A DNA stretch of 64,000 nt from assembly GCF_023169945.1 (NCBI RefSeq), contig NZ_AP025591.1, forward strand, positions 4,770,481 through 4,834,480, given 5' to 3'. The translations under genes were made by a program, and so were the position numbers. Below, piece by piece: positions 34,800 through 41,252 of this stretch. The DNA is from Anaeromyxobacter oryzae. GTDB lineage: Bacteria; Myxococcota; Myxococcia; Myxococcales; Anaeromyxobacteraceae. Position 1 is the stretch's first letter; the number at the start of each line of letters is the position of its first letter. The notes below the pieces were generated by a model. The model saw only the letters and a program-made list of their open reading frames with translations. It had not been told where the DNA came from and searched no databases.

Positions 34800-36936
34800 G
34801 GGCGAACTCCTTGGCTTCCACGAGGGATCGGAAGAGGCCGTCGCAGGTCGAGAGCTCCTCGTAGGTGCCCTCCTGGACGATCCGGCCGGCCTGCAGCACG
34901 AGGATGCGATCCGCGTCCCGGACCGTCGCGAGCCGATGGGCGATGAGGATGCGGGTGCAGCCGAGGCCGGCGAGGCTCTCGTGGACCCGGCGCTCCGTGT
35001 CGAGGTCGAGCGCGCTCGTCGCCTCGTCCAGCAGGAGGATCGCGGGGTCGTGCACGAGCGCCCGCGCGAGGTTCAGCCGCTGCCGCTGCCCGCCGGAGAG
35101 GACGTTCCCGTTGTCGCCGAGGCGGCTGCCGAACCCCTCCGGCATCGCGTCGATCACCTCGTCCACGCAGGCGATGCGCGCGGCCGCGCGGAGCCGCTCG
35201 AGGGGGACCTCCTCGTCCTTGAGGCAGAGGTTCGCGCGGACGGTGTCGTCGAAGAGGAAGGTGTCCTGGAGGACGACGCCCATCTGATCGCGGACCTTCT
35301 GCAGGTCGAGCGTGCGCAGGTCCCGGCCGTCGAAGGAGATGGTCCCGTGCGTCGGGAGGTGCATCCCGAGCAGCAGGCGCGCCAGCGTCGACTTGCCGGC
35401 GCCGGAGGGGCCCACGATGGCGACCTTCTCGCCGGGGTGGATGCGCACGGAGACGCCCTCGATCGTGGGGGGCTCGGTCGCCGAGAACCCGAAGCTCACG
35501 TCCCTCAGCTCCACGGCGCCGCGGAGCCGGCCCGGGTCGACGCTGCCGGACGGCTCCGGCGGCGTCGTGAGCACGTCGTCGAGGCGCTCGAGGTGGTTCC
35601 CGAGGTACTGGAGCTGGGCCACCGTCTCGAGCAGCGACTCGAGCGGCGCCATGAACATGCCCTGCAGCGCGAGGAACGACGCGAACGTCCCGAGCGTCAT
35701 GCGCTGCGCGACGACCTGCTCGCCGCCGACGAGGAACACGAGCGCGGTCCCCAGCCCCTGCAGCACCACGGTGGCGTGGCTCGCGTTGATGCCGAGCTTC
35801 CGCCGCTCGAGCGCGCCGTTCACACGGCCCGTCATGCGGTGGGCCCAGCGCTGGATCATGCGGCTCTCCGCGCCGCTCGCCTTGGTGGTCTCGAGCCCGC
35901 TGAGCGCCTCGAGGAGCGCTCCGTACTCGCGACCCGACGCGGTGAGCTCGGCGGCCATCGCGAGCTGGTTGCGCTCGCGCACGACGGCGAGCAGCGCGAC
36001 GCGCATCAGCCCGAAGGCGATGATGAGGAGCCCGAGCCGCCAGTCGAACGCGAGCATCAGGGCCGCGTACCCGACGAGCAGCATGCCGTCGAGCAGCGCC
36101 GAGATGGACTGGCTGCTGAGCAGGTTCTGGATGGCGGCGTTGCTGTGGACGCGCTGGACCAGGTCGCCCGCCTCGCGCTGCATGAAGAAGCCCAGCGGCA
36201 GGCGGAGCAGGTGGCTCAGGAACTGCGTCATGAGGGTGAAGTCGAGGACGGTCCGGAGCCCCTGCACCACGAAGCTCCGCACGAGCCCGAGGAGCGCCTT
36301 CGTGACCACCGCGGCCGCGAGGGCGATGGCGAGGCCCCAGAGGAAGGCGGGCTGGTGGGGGACGACCACCGAGTCCACCAGGATCTGGGTGGCGACCGGG
36401 AACAGGAGCCCCACGATCTGGAGCCCGACGGAGGCGAGGAGGATCTGCGCGAGGCTCGGCAGGGAGCTCCGGAAGATCTCGCGGTACTTGCCGAGGCTGG
36501 GCCGGGTCCGCGTGCGCGGCTCGAGGGACGGCGTCGGCGAGAGCATGAGCGCGACGCCGGTGAAGTGGCGCCCCATCTCGTCGAGGGTGATGGTGCGGCG
36601 GCCGCTCGCCGGGTCCACCAGGACGGCGTGGGTGGACGTGACCCGCTCGAGGACGAGGAAGTGGTCGAAGTCCCAGTGGAGGATGGCCGGCAGCGTGAGC
36701 TGCCCGAGCTGCTCCATCTCGACCCGGACGCCCTGGACGGCGAGCCCGTAGCCGCGCGCCGCGCGCGCGATCGCCAGCGCGTCGGCGCCGCTCCGGGAGA
36801 TGCCACAGGCGAGGCGCAGCTCGGAGAGGGGCGCGTGGTGGCCGTGGAAGGCGAGGACCATCGCGAGGCTCGCCGCGCCGCACTCCGTCATCTCGATCTG
36901 CGGCACGAACCGCACGCGGCGTCGACGGAACCTCAT
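34792..36936 (-). CDS. C39-peptidase-containing ABC exporter (PCAT; NHLM ABC1)
   Basis: 714 residues, started at the ATG of the ATGA overlap with HlyD. The N-terminal C39 domain has the full triad: Cys19 in QIEMTECGAASLAMVLAFHG, His92 in WDFDHFLVLE, Asp108 in VLVDPASG. It cuts leaders after Gly-Gly during export. The membrane domain is about 150-450, then the ATPase with GPSGAGKST, LSGGQRQRLNLARAL and ILLLDEATSALD. Its expected substrates are the four tandem AVSGG peptides divergently encoded 1.8 kb away, and probably the AVSGG peptide at 16.4 kb, which has no exporter of its own nearby. Confidence 0.95.
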   Translation of the reverse strand: MRFRRRRVRFVPQIEMTECGAASLAMVLAFHGHHAPLSELRLACGISRSGADALAIARAARGYGLAVQGVRVEMEQLGQLTLPAILHWDFDHFLVLERVTSTHAVLVDPASGRRTITLDEMGRHFTGVALMLSPTPSLEPRTRTRPSLGKYREIFRSSLPSLAQILLASVGLQIVGLLFPVATQILVDSVVVPHQPAFLWGLAIALAAAVVTKALLGLVRSFVVQGLRTVLDFTLMTQFLSHLLRLPLGFFMQREAGDLVQRVHSNAAIQNLLSSQSISALLDGMLLVGYAALMLAFDWRLGLLIIAFGLMRVALLAVVRERNQLAMAAELTASGREYGALLEALSGLETTKASGAESRMIQRWAHRMTGRVNGALERRKLGINASHATVVLQGLGTALVFLVGGEQVVAQRMTLGTFASFLALQGMFMAPLESLLETVAQLQYLGNHLERLDDVLTTPPEPSGSVDPGRLRGAVELRDVSFGFSATEPPTIEGVSVRIHPGEKVAIVGPSGAGKSTLARLLLGMHLPTHGTISFDGRDLRTLDLQKVRDQMGVVLQDTFLFDDTVRANLCLKDEEVPLERLRAAARIACVDEVIDAMPEGFGSRLGDNGNVLSGGQRQRLNLARALVHDPAILLLDEATSALDLDTERRVHESLAGLGCTRILIAHRLATVRDADRILVLQAGRIVQEGTYEELSTCDGLFRSLVEAKEFAHA

Positions 36937-38495
36937 CGGAACCACCTCTGGAGCGGCTTGAGGACGAGCGTGACGAGCCTCTGGCGACGCAGCGTGAAGC
37001 GCACGTTCATGAGGCCGCCGGTGCGGAGCTTCACGTGCGCGGCGTCCGCGGCCGCGGCGTCGGTGACCTCGATCTCGACGCGGTAGCTCGGCGGGAGCTT
37101 CTGGTCGTCGCCGAACGCGTCCCGGACCTCCGCCGCCGAGGCGAGGTCGTCGCCGATGCGCGCCACCCGTCCCCGCACTGTCCCGTACTGCGCGTGCGGC
37201 AGCTGATCGAGCTCGAGCTCGACGGAGTCGCCCGGCTTCGCGAACGCGCGGTCGCGCTCGGCGAGGAACGACACGACCTGGAGGCGCGAGTCGACGGGGA
37301 CGAGCTTCCCGACCACCTGCCCGGGCTGGACCACCTCGCCCTCGCGCACGAGCAGGGCCTCGACGGTGCCGCCCTCGGGAGCCTGGATGACGCCCTGCTT
37401 CAGGACCACCGCCAGCGCGTCGCGCTTGTTCTGCGCCGCGGCGAGGAGCTGCTGGCGCCCCCAGAGGTCGTCCTGGCGGCGGCTCTCGAGCGAGGCGAGC
37501 TCCTGGCGCGTCTGGTCGAGCGCCTGCTCGGCGCCGCTCAGCTGACGCTGGGCCTGGGCGAGGGCGTCCCGCGACTCGCTCACCGCCATGTCGCTCACGA
37601 GCCCCTTCTTGAGAAGCCCGAGATCGGCCTCCACGCGGCGCTCGTAGTGGCTCACGGAGCTCCTCAGGCTCGCGATCTGCTCGCTCCCCCGCTGCGCCCG
37701 CGCCTTCAGGTTCTCGATCTGCTCCGTGTAGTGCTGGTCCTGCTGGGACGCCACGGCGGAGTACTTCGTGCGGAGCGCCTCGAGCTCGCGATCGGCCGCG
37801 AGCAGCTCGGCCTGGACGCTCGGGGACTCGATGCGCAGGAGCGCGGCCCCCGGCTTCACCCGCTCGCCGGAGCGCGCCTCGACGCGGACGACGGTGCCGC
37901 CGAGCTGGCTCGTGAGGACGCGCACGCCCGCGGCGGGACGAAGGATGCCTCGCCCGCGGCCGGTGACCTCCACCTCGCCCACGAACGACGCGGCGAGCGC
38001 GGCGACGAGGGCCGCCACCACCACCCACAGGAGCGCCCAGGTCCACGGCGGCGACACACGCACGAGGCCTCTTCCCTCCTCGTAGGCGAGGCGGTGCTTC
38101 AGCGCCTCGTCGCGGAAGAGCCTCGGGGCCGCCGCGGCTCCCGTGGGCTGCGCCGGCCCCGCGGGCCTTGGAGCCTGCGCAGGCTGCGGAGGCTGTGCAG
38201 GCTGCGCGCGCGTCGGGGGCTGGGCGGTTCTCACCTGCACGATGGTCGTGGCCGCGGCGGCGCGCGCCCGCGCCTCGACGGGACGGGTCGTGCTGGCGCG
38301 CGGACGCTCCTCGACGGGACGATTCGCCGTGCCGGCCTTCACGACCTGGCCACCGGCGCGCGTCGTCGGCGCGCGGGCGGGGAGCTCCACCTGCGACGCC
38401 TGGCGGATGGTGGCGATGAACGCCGCCCGCTTCCTCGCCCTGGCCGACTCGGAATCCGCTCCCCCGGTGTTCCTGCTGGTCTTGCTCCCGCGCAT
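36933..38495 (-). CDS. HlyD-family adaptor with long Pro/Ala-rich cytoplasmic extension
   Basis: 520 residues from ATG 38495 (GGGAGG Shine-Dalgarno). The first 155 residues are an unusual cytoplasmic tail: basic, Ser/Thr-containing (SKTSRNTGGADSES, RASTTRPVEARAR), then Pro/Gln/Ala-rich. One transmembrane helix (WALLWVVVAALVAALAASF) is followed by a lipoyl/barrel half (GTVVRVEARSGERVKPGAAL), a long coiled coil (about 230-350) and the second barrel half. Typical NHLM HlyD proteins are near 400 residues, so the tail is extra. First gene of the exporter operon (HlyD, ABC1, ABC2, overlapping ends). It bridges ABC pumps to TolC. Confidence 0.92.
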   Translation of the reverse strand: MRGSKTSRNTGGADSESARARKRAAFIATIRQASQVELPARAPTTRAGGQVVKAGTANRPVEERPRASTTRPVEARARAAAATTIVQVRTAQPPTRAQPAQPPQPAQAPRPAGPAQPTGAAAAPRLFRDEALKHRLAYEEGRGLVRVSPPWTWALLWVVVAALVAALAASFVGEVEVTGRGRGILRPAAGVRVLTSQLGGTVVRVEARSGERVKPGAALLRIESPSVQAELLAADRELEALRTKYSAVASQQDQHYTEQIENLKARAQRGSEQIASLRSSVSHYERRVEADLGLLKKGLVSDMAVSESRDALAQAQRQLSGAEQALDQTRQELASLESRRQDDLWGRQQLLAAAQNKRDALAVVLKQGVIQAPEGGTVEALLVREGEVVQPGQVVGKLVPVDSRLQVVSFLAERDRAFAKPGDSVELELDQLPHAQYGTVRGRVARIGDDLASAAEVRDAFGDDQKLPPSYRVEIEVTDAAAADAAHVKLRTGGLMNVRFTLRRQRLVTLVLKPLQRWFR

Positions 38496-38513
38496 GTCGA
38501 CCTCCCGCGGGTA

Positions 38514-38540
38514 TGGACGCGCGAACGCCTTCGATCTGAC
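38514..38540 (-). promoter_or_regulatory. Promoter-like element GTCAG-N17-GTCCA before exporter operon
   Basis: On the minus strand GTCAG (38540-38536), 17 nt, GTCCA (38518-38514), then only 18 nt to the HlyD start, which would leave a very short leader with the Shine-Dalgarno inside it. Sequence and spacing match the element before the 16.4-kb peptide. Confidence 0.45.
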
Positions 38541-38591
38541 CAGCGCGCCCTGGAGGTGCCGCGCTCGGGAAGGGGCCGTCCGGGTCCCGAT

Positions 38592-38618
38592 GTCAGGTCC
38601 TTCCTCGCGGCGAGTCTC
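38592..38618 (+). promoter_or_regulatory. Promoter-like element, cassette 1
   Basis: GTCAG (38592-38596), 17 nt, GTCTC (38614-38618), 97 nt before the start codon. Identical blocks and spacing precede all four cassettes although the spacer sequence between them varies, which points to selection on the two blocks. Confidence 0.55.
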
Positions 38619-38714
38619 TCCGACCGAACGGGCCGAGCGGGGCGGTGAGGAGAGGCCGAGCCGACCGACGGTCCACCAGCGCAGCAATCACTCGAACGCA
38701 GAAGAGGAGAACAC

Positions 38715-38933
38715 ATGGACGTGAAGGCGATGACGATGCTCGGGGACGAGGCTCTGATGGCGGTCTCCGGCGGCCACGGGAAGCACAAGGGCTGGTACAA
38801 GCGCGTCGACCAGACGGTGACCCAGACCCAGAGCGAGACCGTCACCATCGGCGGCAACCTGACCCTCGAGGGCGGCTCGAGCCTCACGATCACCTTCGGC
38901 GACCAGAGCCAGTCGGCCACCCAGTCCGCGTAG
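38715..38933 (+). CDS. Secreted Gln/Ser-rich peptide 1 (AVSGG leader)
   Basis: 72 residues with Shine-Dalgarno GAGGAGA. The leader is MDVKAMTMLGDEALMAVSGG (1-20), with a double-Gly site for a C39 exporter. The mature part begins HGKHKGWYKR, then TVTQTQSETVTIGGNLTLEG, and ends TFGDQSQSATQSA. The tail alternates polar and hydrophobic residues and repeats Gln-Ser/Thr pairs, suggesting beta-strands and possible self-assembly. It has no Cys, unlike copies 2-4. No known bacteriocin family fits. Export by the divergent PCAT operon is the natural inference; function unknown. Confidence 0.85.
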   Translation: MDVKAMTMLGDEALMAVSGGHGKHKGWYKRVDQTVTQTQSETVTIGGNLTLEGGSSLTITFGDQSQSATQSA

Positions 38934-38979
38934 TCGCCACGCCGGACCGCGCCTGGCGAGCTCTTCCAGGCCTCCCCGC

Positions 38980-39027
38980 GACCTCGCGCTCGACCGCACG
39001 CCTCACCGGTGCGGTCGAGCCGGGGTC
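38980..39027 (+). terminator. Hairpin after cassette 1
   Basis: GCTCGACCGCAC (38988-38999) pairs perfectly with GTGCGGTCGAGC (39009-39020); the outer GACCTC/GGGGTC arms pair imperfectly. The same structure follows every cassette. No U-run, so it may protect the mRNA end as much as terminate. Confidence 0.6.
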
Positions 39028-39084
39028 GTGTCGTTCGCGGATCCGGGTTCCACGAGGGGGACGAGCGGGATGCGAGCCGTCGAT

Positions 39085-39111
39085 GTCAGGTCTTCCGTCG
39101 CGGCGAGTCTC
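39085..39111 (+). promoter_or_regulatory. Promoter-like element, cassette 2
   Basis: GTCAG (39085-39089), 17 nt, GTCTC (39107-39111), 96 nt before the start codon. The half of the spacer next to GTCAG differs from the other cassettes; the half next to GTCTC (GCGGCGA) is kept. Confidence 0.55.
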
Positions 39112-39206
39112 TCCGATGAACGGACCGAGCGGACGGGGAGGAGAGGCCGAGCCGACCGACGGTCCACCAGCGCAGCAATCACTCGAACGCAGGAAGAGGA
39201 GAACAC

Positions 39207-39428
39207 ATGGACGTGAAGGCGATGACGATGCTCGGGGACGAGGCTCTGACGGCGGTCTCCGGCGGCCACAAGAAGTGCAAGCGGCCCTACTTCAAGCGCG
39301 TCGACCAGTCGGTGACCCAGAGCCAGAGCGAGAGCGTCGACATCGGCGGCAGCGTGTCGCTCAGCGGCGGCTCGAGCCTGTCGATCACCTTCGGCGACCA
39401 GAGCCAGTCGGCGACCCAGTCGGCGTAG
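39207..39428 (+). CDS. Secreted Gln/Ser-rich peptide 2 (AVSGG leader)
   Basis: 73 residues. The leader is identical to copy 1 except Thr at position 15 (DEALTAVSGG). The mature part starts HKKCKRPYFKR, carrying one Cys, then SVTQSQSESVDIGGSVSLSG and the shared end FGDQSQSATQSA. The basic, Cys-containing start followed by an amphipathic beta-like tail is shared with copy 3. Same Shine-Dalgarno and untranslated leader as copies 1 and 3. Likely substrate of the C39 ABC exporter. Confidence 0.85.
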   Translation: MDVKAMTMLGDEALTAVSGGHKKCKRPYFKRVDQSVTQSQSESVDIGGSVSLSGGSSLSITFGDQSQSATQSA

Positions 39429-39471
39429 CTCCGGCAGCACCGCGCCTGGCGGTCGTTCCAGGCCTCCCCGC

Positions 39472-39519
39472 GACCTCGCGCTCGACCGCACACCTCACCG
39501 GTGCGGTCGAGCCGAGGTC
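39472..39519 (+). terminator. Hairpin after cassette 2
   Basis: A stem of about 19 bp with a single bulge: GACCTCGCGCTCGACCGCAC against GTGCGGTCGAGCCGAGGTC, loop about 9 nt. This is the best-paired of the four cassette hairpins. Confidence 0.62.
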
Positions 39520-39576
39520 GTGTCCTTTGCGGATCCGCGATCCGCGGGGCCGGCGCGCCGGGATGTGCGCTGCGAT

Positions 39577-39603
39577 GTCAGCTTCCCGGCCGCGGCGAGT
39601 CTC
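39577..39603 (+). promoter_or_regulatory. Promoter-like element, cassette 3
   Basis: GTCAG (39577-39581), 17 nt, GTCTC (39599-39603), 95 nt before the start codon. Confidence 0.55.
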
Positions 39604-39697
39604 TCCAGCGTACGGGCCGAGCGGGCGGTGAGGAGAGGCCGAGCCGACCGACGGTCCACCAGCGCAGCAATCACTCGAACGCAGAAGAGGCGAACAC

Positions 39698-39919
39698 ATG
39701 GACGTGAAGGCGATGACGATGCTCGGGGACGAGGCTCTGACGGCGGTCTCCGGCGGCCACAAGAAGTGCAAGCGGCCCTCCTACAAGCGCGTCGAGCAGA
39801 CGGTGACCCAGACCCAGAGCGAGAGCGTCGACATCGGCGGCGACCTGTCCCTCAGCGGCGGCTCGAGCGTCACGATCTCCTTCGGGGACCAGAGCCAGTC
39901 GGCGTCGCAGTCGGCGTAG
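39698..39919 (+). CDS. Secreted Gln/Ser-rich peptide 3 (AVSGG leader)
   Basis: 73 residues with the same 20-residue leader as copy 2. The mature part is HKKCKRPSYKR, then TVTQTQSESVDIGGDLSLSG and FGDQSQSASQSA. Relative to copy 2 most changes are conservative swaps among Ser, Thr, Val and Leu that keep the alternating pattern, so the pattern itself seems to be under selection. One Cys in the linker. Same regulatory frame as its neighbours. Confidence 0.85.
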   Translation: MDVKAMTMLGDEALTAVSGGHKKCKRPSYKRVEQTVTQTQSESVDIGGDLSLSGGSSVTISFGDQSQSASQSA

Positions 39920-39966
39920 TCGTCCTCCCGCGGCGCCGCTGCCTGGGGGTCGTCCCAGGCACCCGC

Positions 39967-40009
39967 GACCTCGCGCTCGACCGCACTCCGGTGCGGTCGG
40001 GGCGAGGTC
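39967..40009 (+). terminator. Hairpin after cassette 3
   Basis: CGACCGCAC pairs with GTGCGGTCG over a TCCG loop, with outer GACCTCG/CGAGGTC arms that also pair. Shorter loop than in the other cassettes. Confidence 0.58.
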
Positions 40010-40063
40010 GTGTCGCTTGCGGATCCCGGCTCGCCCGGGCGCTCCGAAGCCGCGGAATTCGAT

Positions 40064-40090
40064 GTCAGCTTCTCGGCAGCGGCGAGTCTC
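40064..40090 (+). promoter_or_regulatory. Promoter-like element, cassette 4
   Basis: GTCAG (40064-40068), 17 nt, GTCTC (40086-40090), 99 nt before the start codon. Kept even though the surrounding leader DNA has diverged most in this copy. Confidence 0.55.
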
Positions 40091-40188
40091 TTCGGTACGA
40101 CGGGCTTGACGGACGGTGAGGAGAGGCCGAGCCGACCGACGGTCCAAACCGCAGCAATCACTCCAAACGAAGGACGAGGACGAGAAGG

Positions 40189-40428
40189 ATGAACAGCATG
40201 AACGCGATGACGATGCTCGGGGACGACGTTCTGGCCGCGGTCTCCGGTGGGCATGGCCACGGGAAGCACCACTGCCACGGTCACGACGGCCACAAGGGCT
40301 CGAAGCAGTCGGTGAGCCAGAGCCAGTCCGAGGTCGTCGACATCCTCGGGAACGTGACCCTGGGCGACGGCGCCAGCCTCACGATCGTCCTCGGCAACCA
40401 GAGCCAGACGGTCTCCCAGTCGGCATAG
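40189..40428 (+). CDS. Secreted His-rich Gln/Ser peptide 4 (AVSGG leader)
   Basis: 79 residues (or 76 from the in-frame ATG at 40198, which has a better-spaced AAGG). The leader ends NAMTMLGDDVLAAVSGG. The linker is strongly His-rich: HGHGKHHCHGHDGHKGSK, with seven His and one Cys, a plausible metal-binding site. The tail is QSVSQSQSEVVDILGNVTLG and GNQSQTVSQSA, the same alternating plan as copies 1-3 with Asn for Asp near the end. The most diverged copy of the array. It is the last cassette before the sigma factor gene. Confidence 0.85.
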   Translation: MNSMNAMTMLGDDVLAAVSGGHGHGKHHCHGHDGHKGSKQSVSQSQSEVVDILGNVTLGDGASLTIVLGNQSQTVSQSA

Positions 40429-40472
40429 TCGCCTCGAGCACCGCACCTCGCGCGTCCTTCCAGACCCCGCAT

Positions 40473-40520
40473 GACCTCGCGCTCGACCGCACGCCTCACC
40501 GGTGCGGTCGAGCCGAGGTC
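40473..40520 (+). terminator. Hairpin after cassette 4
   Basis: GACCTCGCGCTCGACCGCAC and GTGCGGTCGAGCCGAGGTC pair as in cassette 2, with a loop of about 9 nt. It lies 110 bp before the sigma factor start. Confidence 0.6.
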
Positions 40521-40630
40521 GCGCTCGTCGTACCGGCCGTGTCCCCCGTCGAAGTCCCCCGACGTCGCCGACCCGTCCGGCGCGAGCGCCCGCGTGGCGG
40601 CGCCAGCGGCAGCGGCCTACACACGACGCC

Positions 40631-41245
40631 ATGGAGAACGAGAACCGCATGGAGAACGAGAACCGCGCGGGCGAGGAGTCGCTCCAGGACACCGTGCAGC
40701 GGCTCGTGGACGCCGGCGACGCATCGGGTGCTGCGACGCAGGCGCTGCTCGCTCTCGGCCCGGAGATCCTCCGCTTCCTGCGCTCCGTGCTCCGCGACGA
40801 GGAGGACGCCGCCGACGCCTTCTCCCACTTCTCCGAGCGGCTGTGGCGGGGGCTCCCGAGCTTCCGCGGGCAGTCGTCGCTCCGGACGTGGGCCTTCCGC
40901 ATCGCCTGGAACTCCGCGCTGAGCCTCCGCAACGACGCGTGGCACCGCCGAGGGCAGCGCTTCGCGACCGGGGAGGCGTCCCAGATCGCCGAGACGATCC
41001 GGACGAAGACGGTCGTGCGCGTCGAGCGGCAGCGGGACGCGCTCGAGAAGCTGCGGCAGGCCCTCTCCCAGGAAGACCAGTCGCTCCTCGCGCTCCGGCT
41101 CGATCGTGGCTTCTCGTGGGAGGAGGTGGCCGACATCCTCTCCTCCGGCGGACAGCGCGTGCAGCCGCTCGCCCTCATGAAGCGGTTCGAGCGGCTCAAG
41201 AAGCGCCTCGCAGAGCTCGTGCAGAAGCAGGGGCTCGACGAGTAG
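40631..41245 (+). CDS. Small sigma-70-family (ECF-like) sigma factor
   Basis: 204 residues. Region 2 is around 50-105 (LRDEEDAADAFSHFSERLWR, then FRGQSSLRTWAFRIAWNSAL, the -10 recognition and core-binding pattern). Region 4 is around 140-195 (LSQEDQSLLALRLDRGFSWE, then EVADIL). No anti-sigma gene follows. The start is peculiar: 18 bp including the ATG are tandemly duplicated (40631-40648 and 40649-40666), giving MENENRMENENR and two possible starts, neither with a clear Shine-Dalgarno. It directly follows the peptide array and is the obvious candidate to read the GTCAG-N17-GTC promoters; this is inference. Confidence 0.85.
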   Translation: MENENRMENENRAGEESLQDTVQRLVDAGDASGAATQALLALGPEILRFLRSVLRDEEDAADAFSHFSERLWRGLPSFRGQSSLRTWAFRIAWNSALSLRNDAWHRRGQRFATGEASQIAETIRTKTVVRVERQRDALEKLRQALSQEDQSLLALRLDRGFSWEEVADILSSGGQRVQPLALMKRFERLKKRLAELVQKQGLDE

Positions 41246-41252
41246 CGCCCGT

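Larger units (their letters stand above)
38589..40520 (+). repeat. Four tandem peptide-gene cassettes, 491-492 bp period
   Basis: Start codons lie at 38715, 39207, 39698 and 40189, a constant step of 492, 491 and 491 bp. Each cassette has the same order: promoter-like GTCAG-N17-GTCTC, an invariant 29-nt block in the untranslated leader (for example 38647-38675 and 40118-40146), Shine-Dalgarno, peptide gene, and a long hairpin. The leader-coding DNA is nearly identical between copies 1-3 while the core diverges, and copy 4 is the most different. This is the pattern of successive tandem duplication. Confidence 0.92.

Noticed and set aside
34792..38046. 1084-residue form of the C39 ABC exporter
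   Set aside because: The first 370 residues are the wrong frame over the HlyD gene; the ATG at 36936 lies in an ATGA overlap and starts right before the C39 domain.
38589..40520. CRISPR-like array, because of regularly spaced repeats near 39 kb
   Set aside because: The period is about 491 bp, repeats are long and contain genes, and no cas genes are present.
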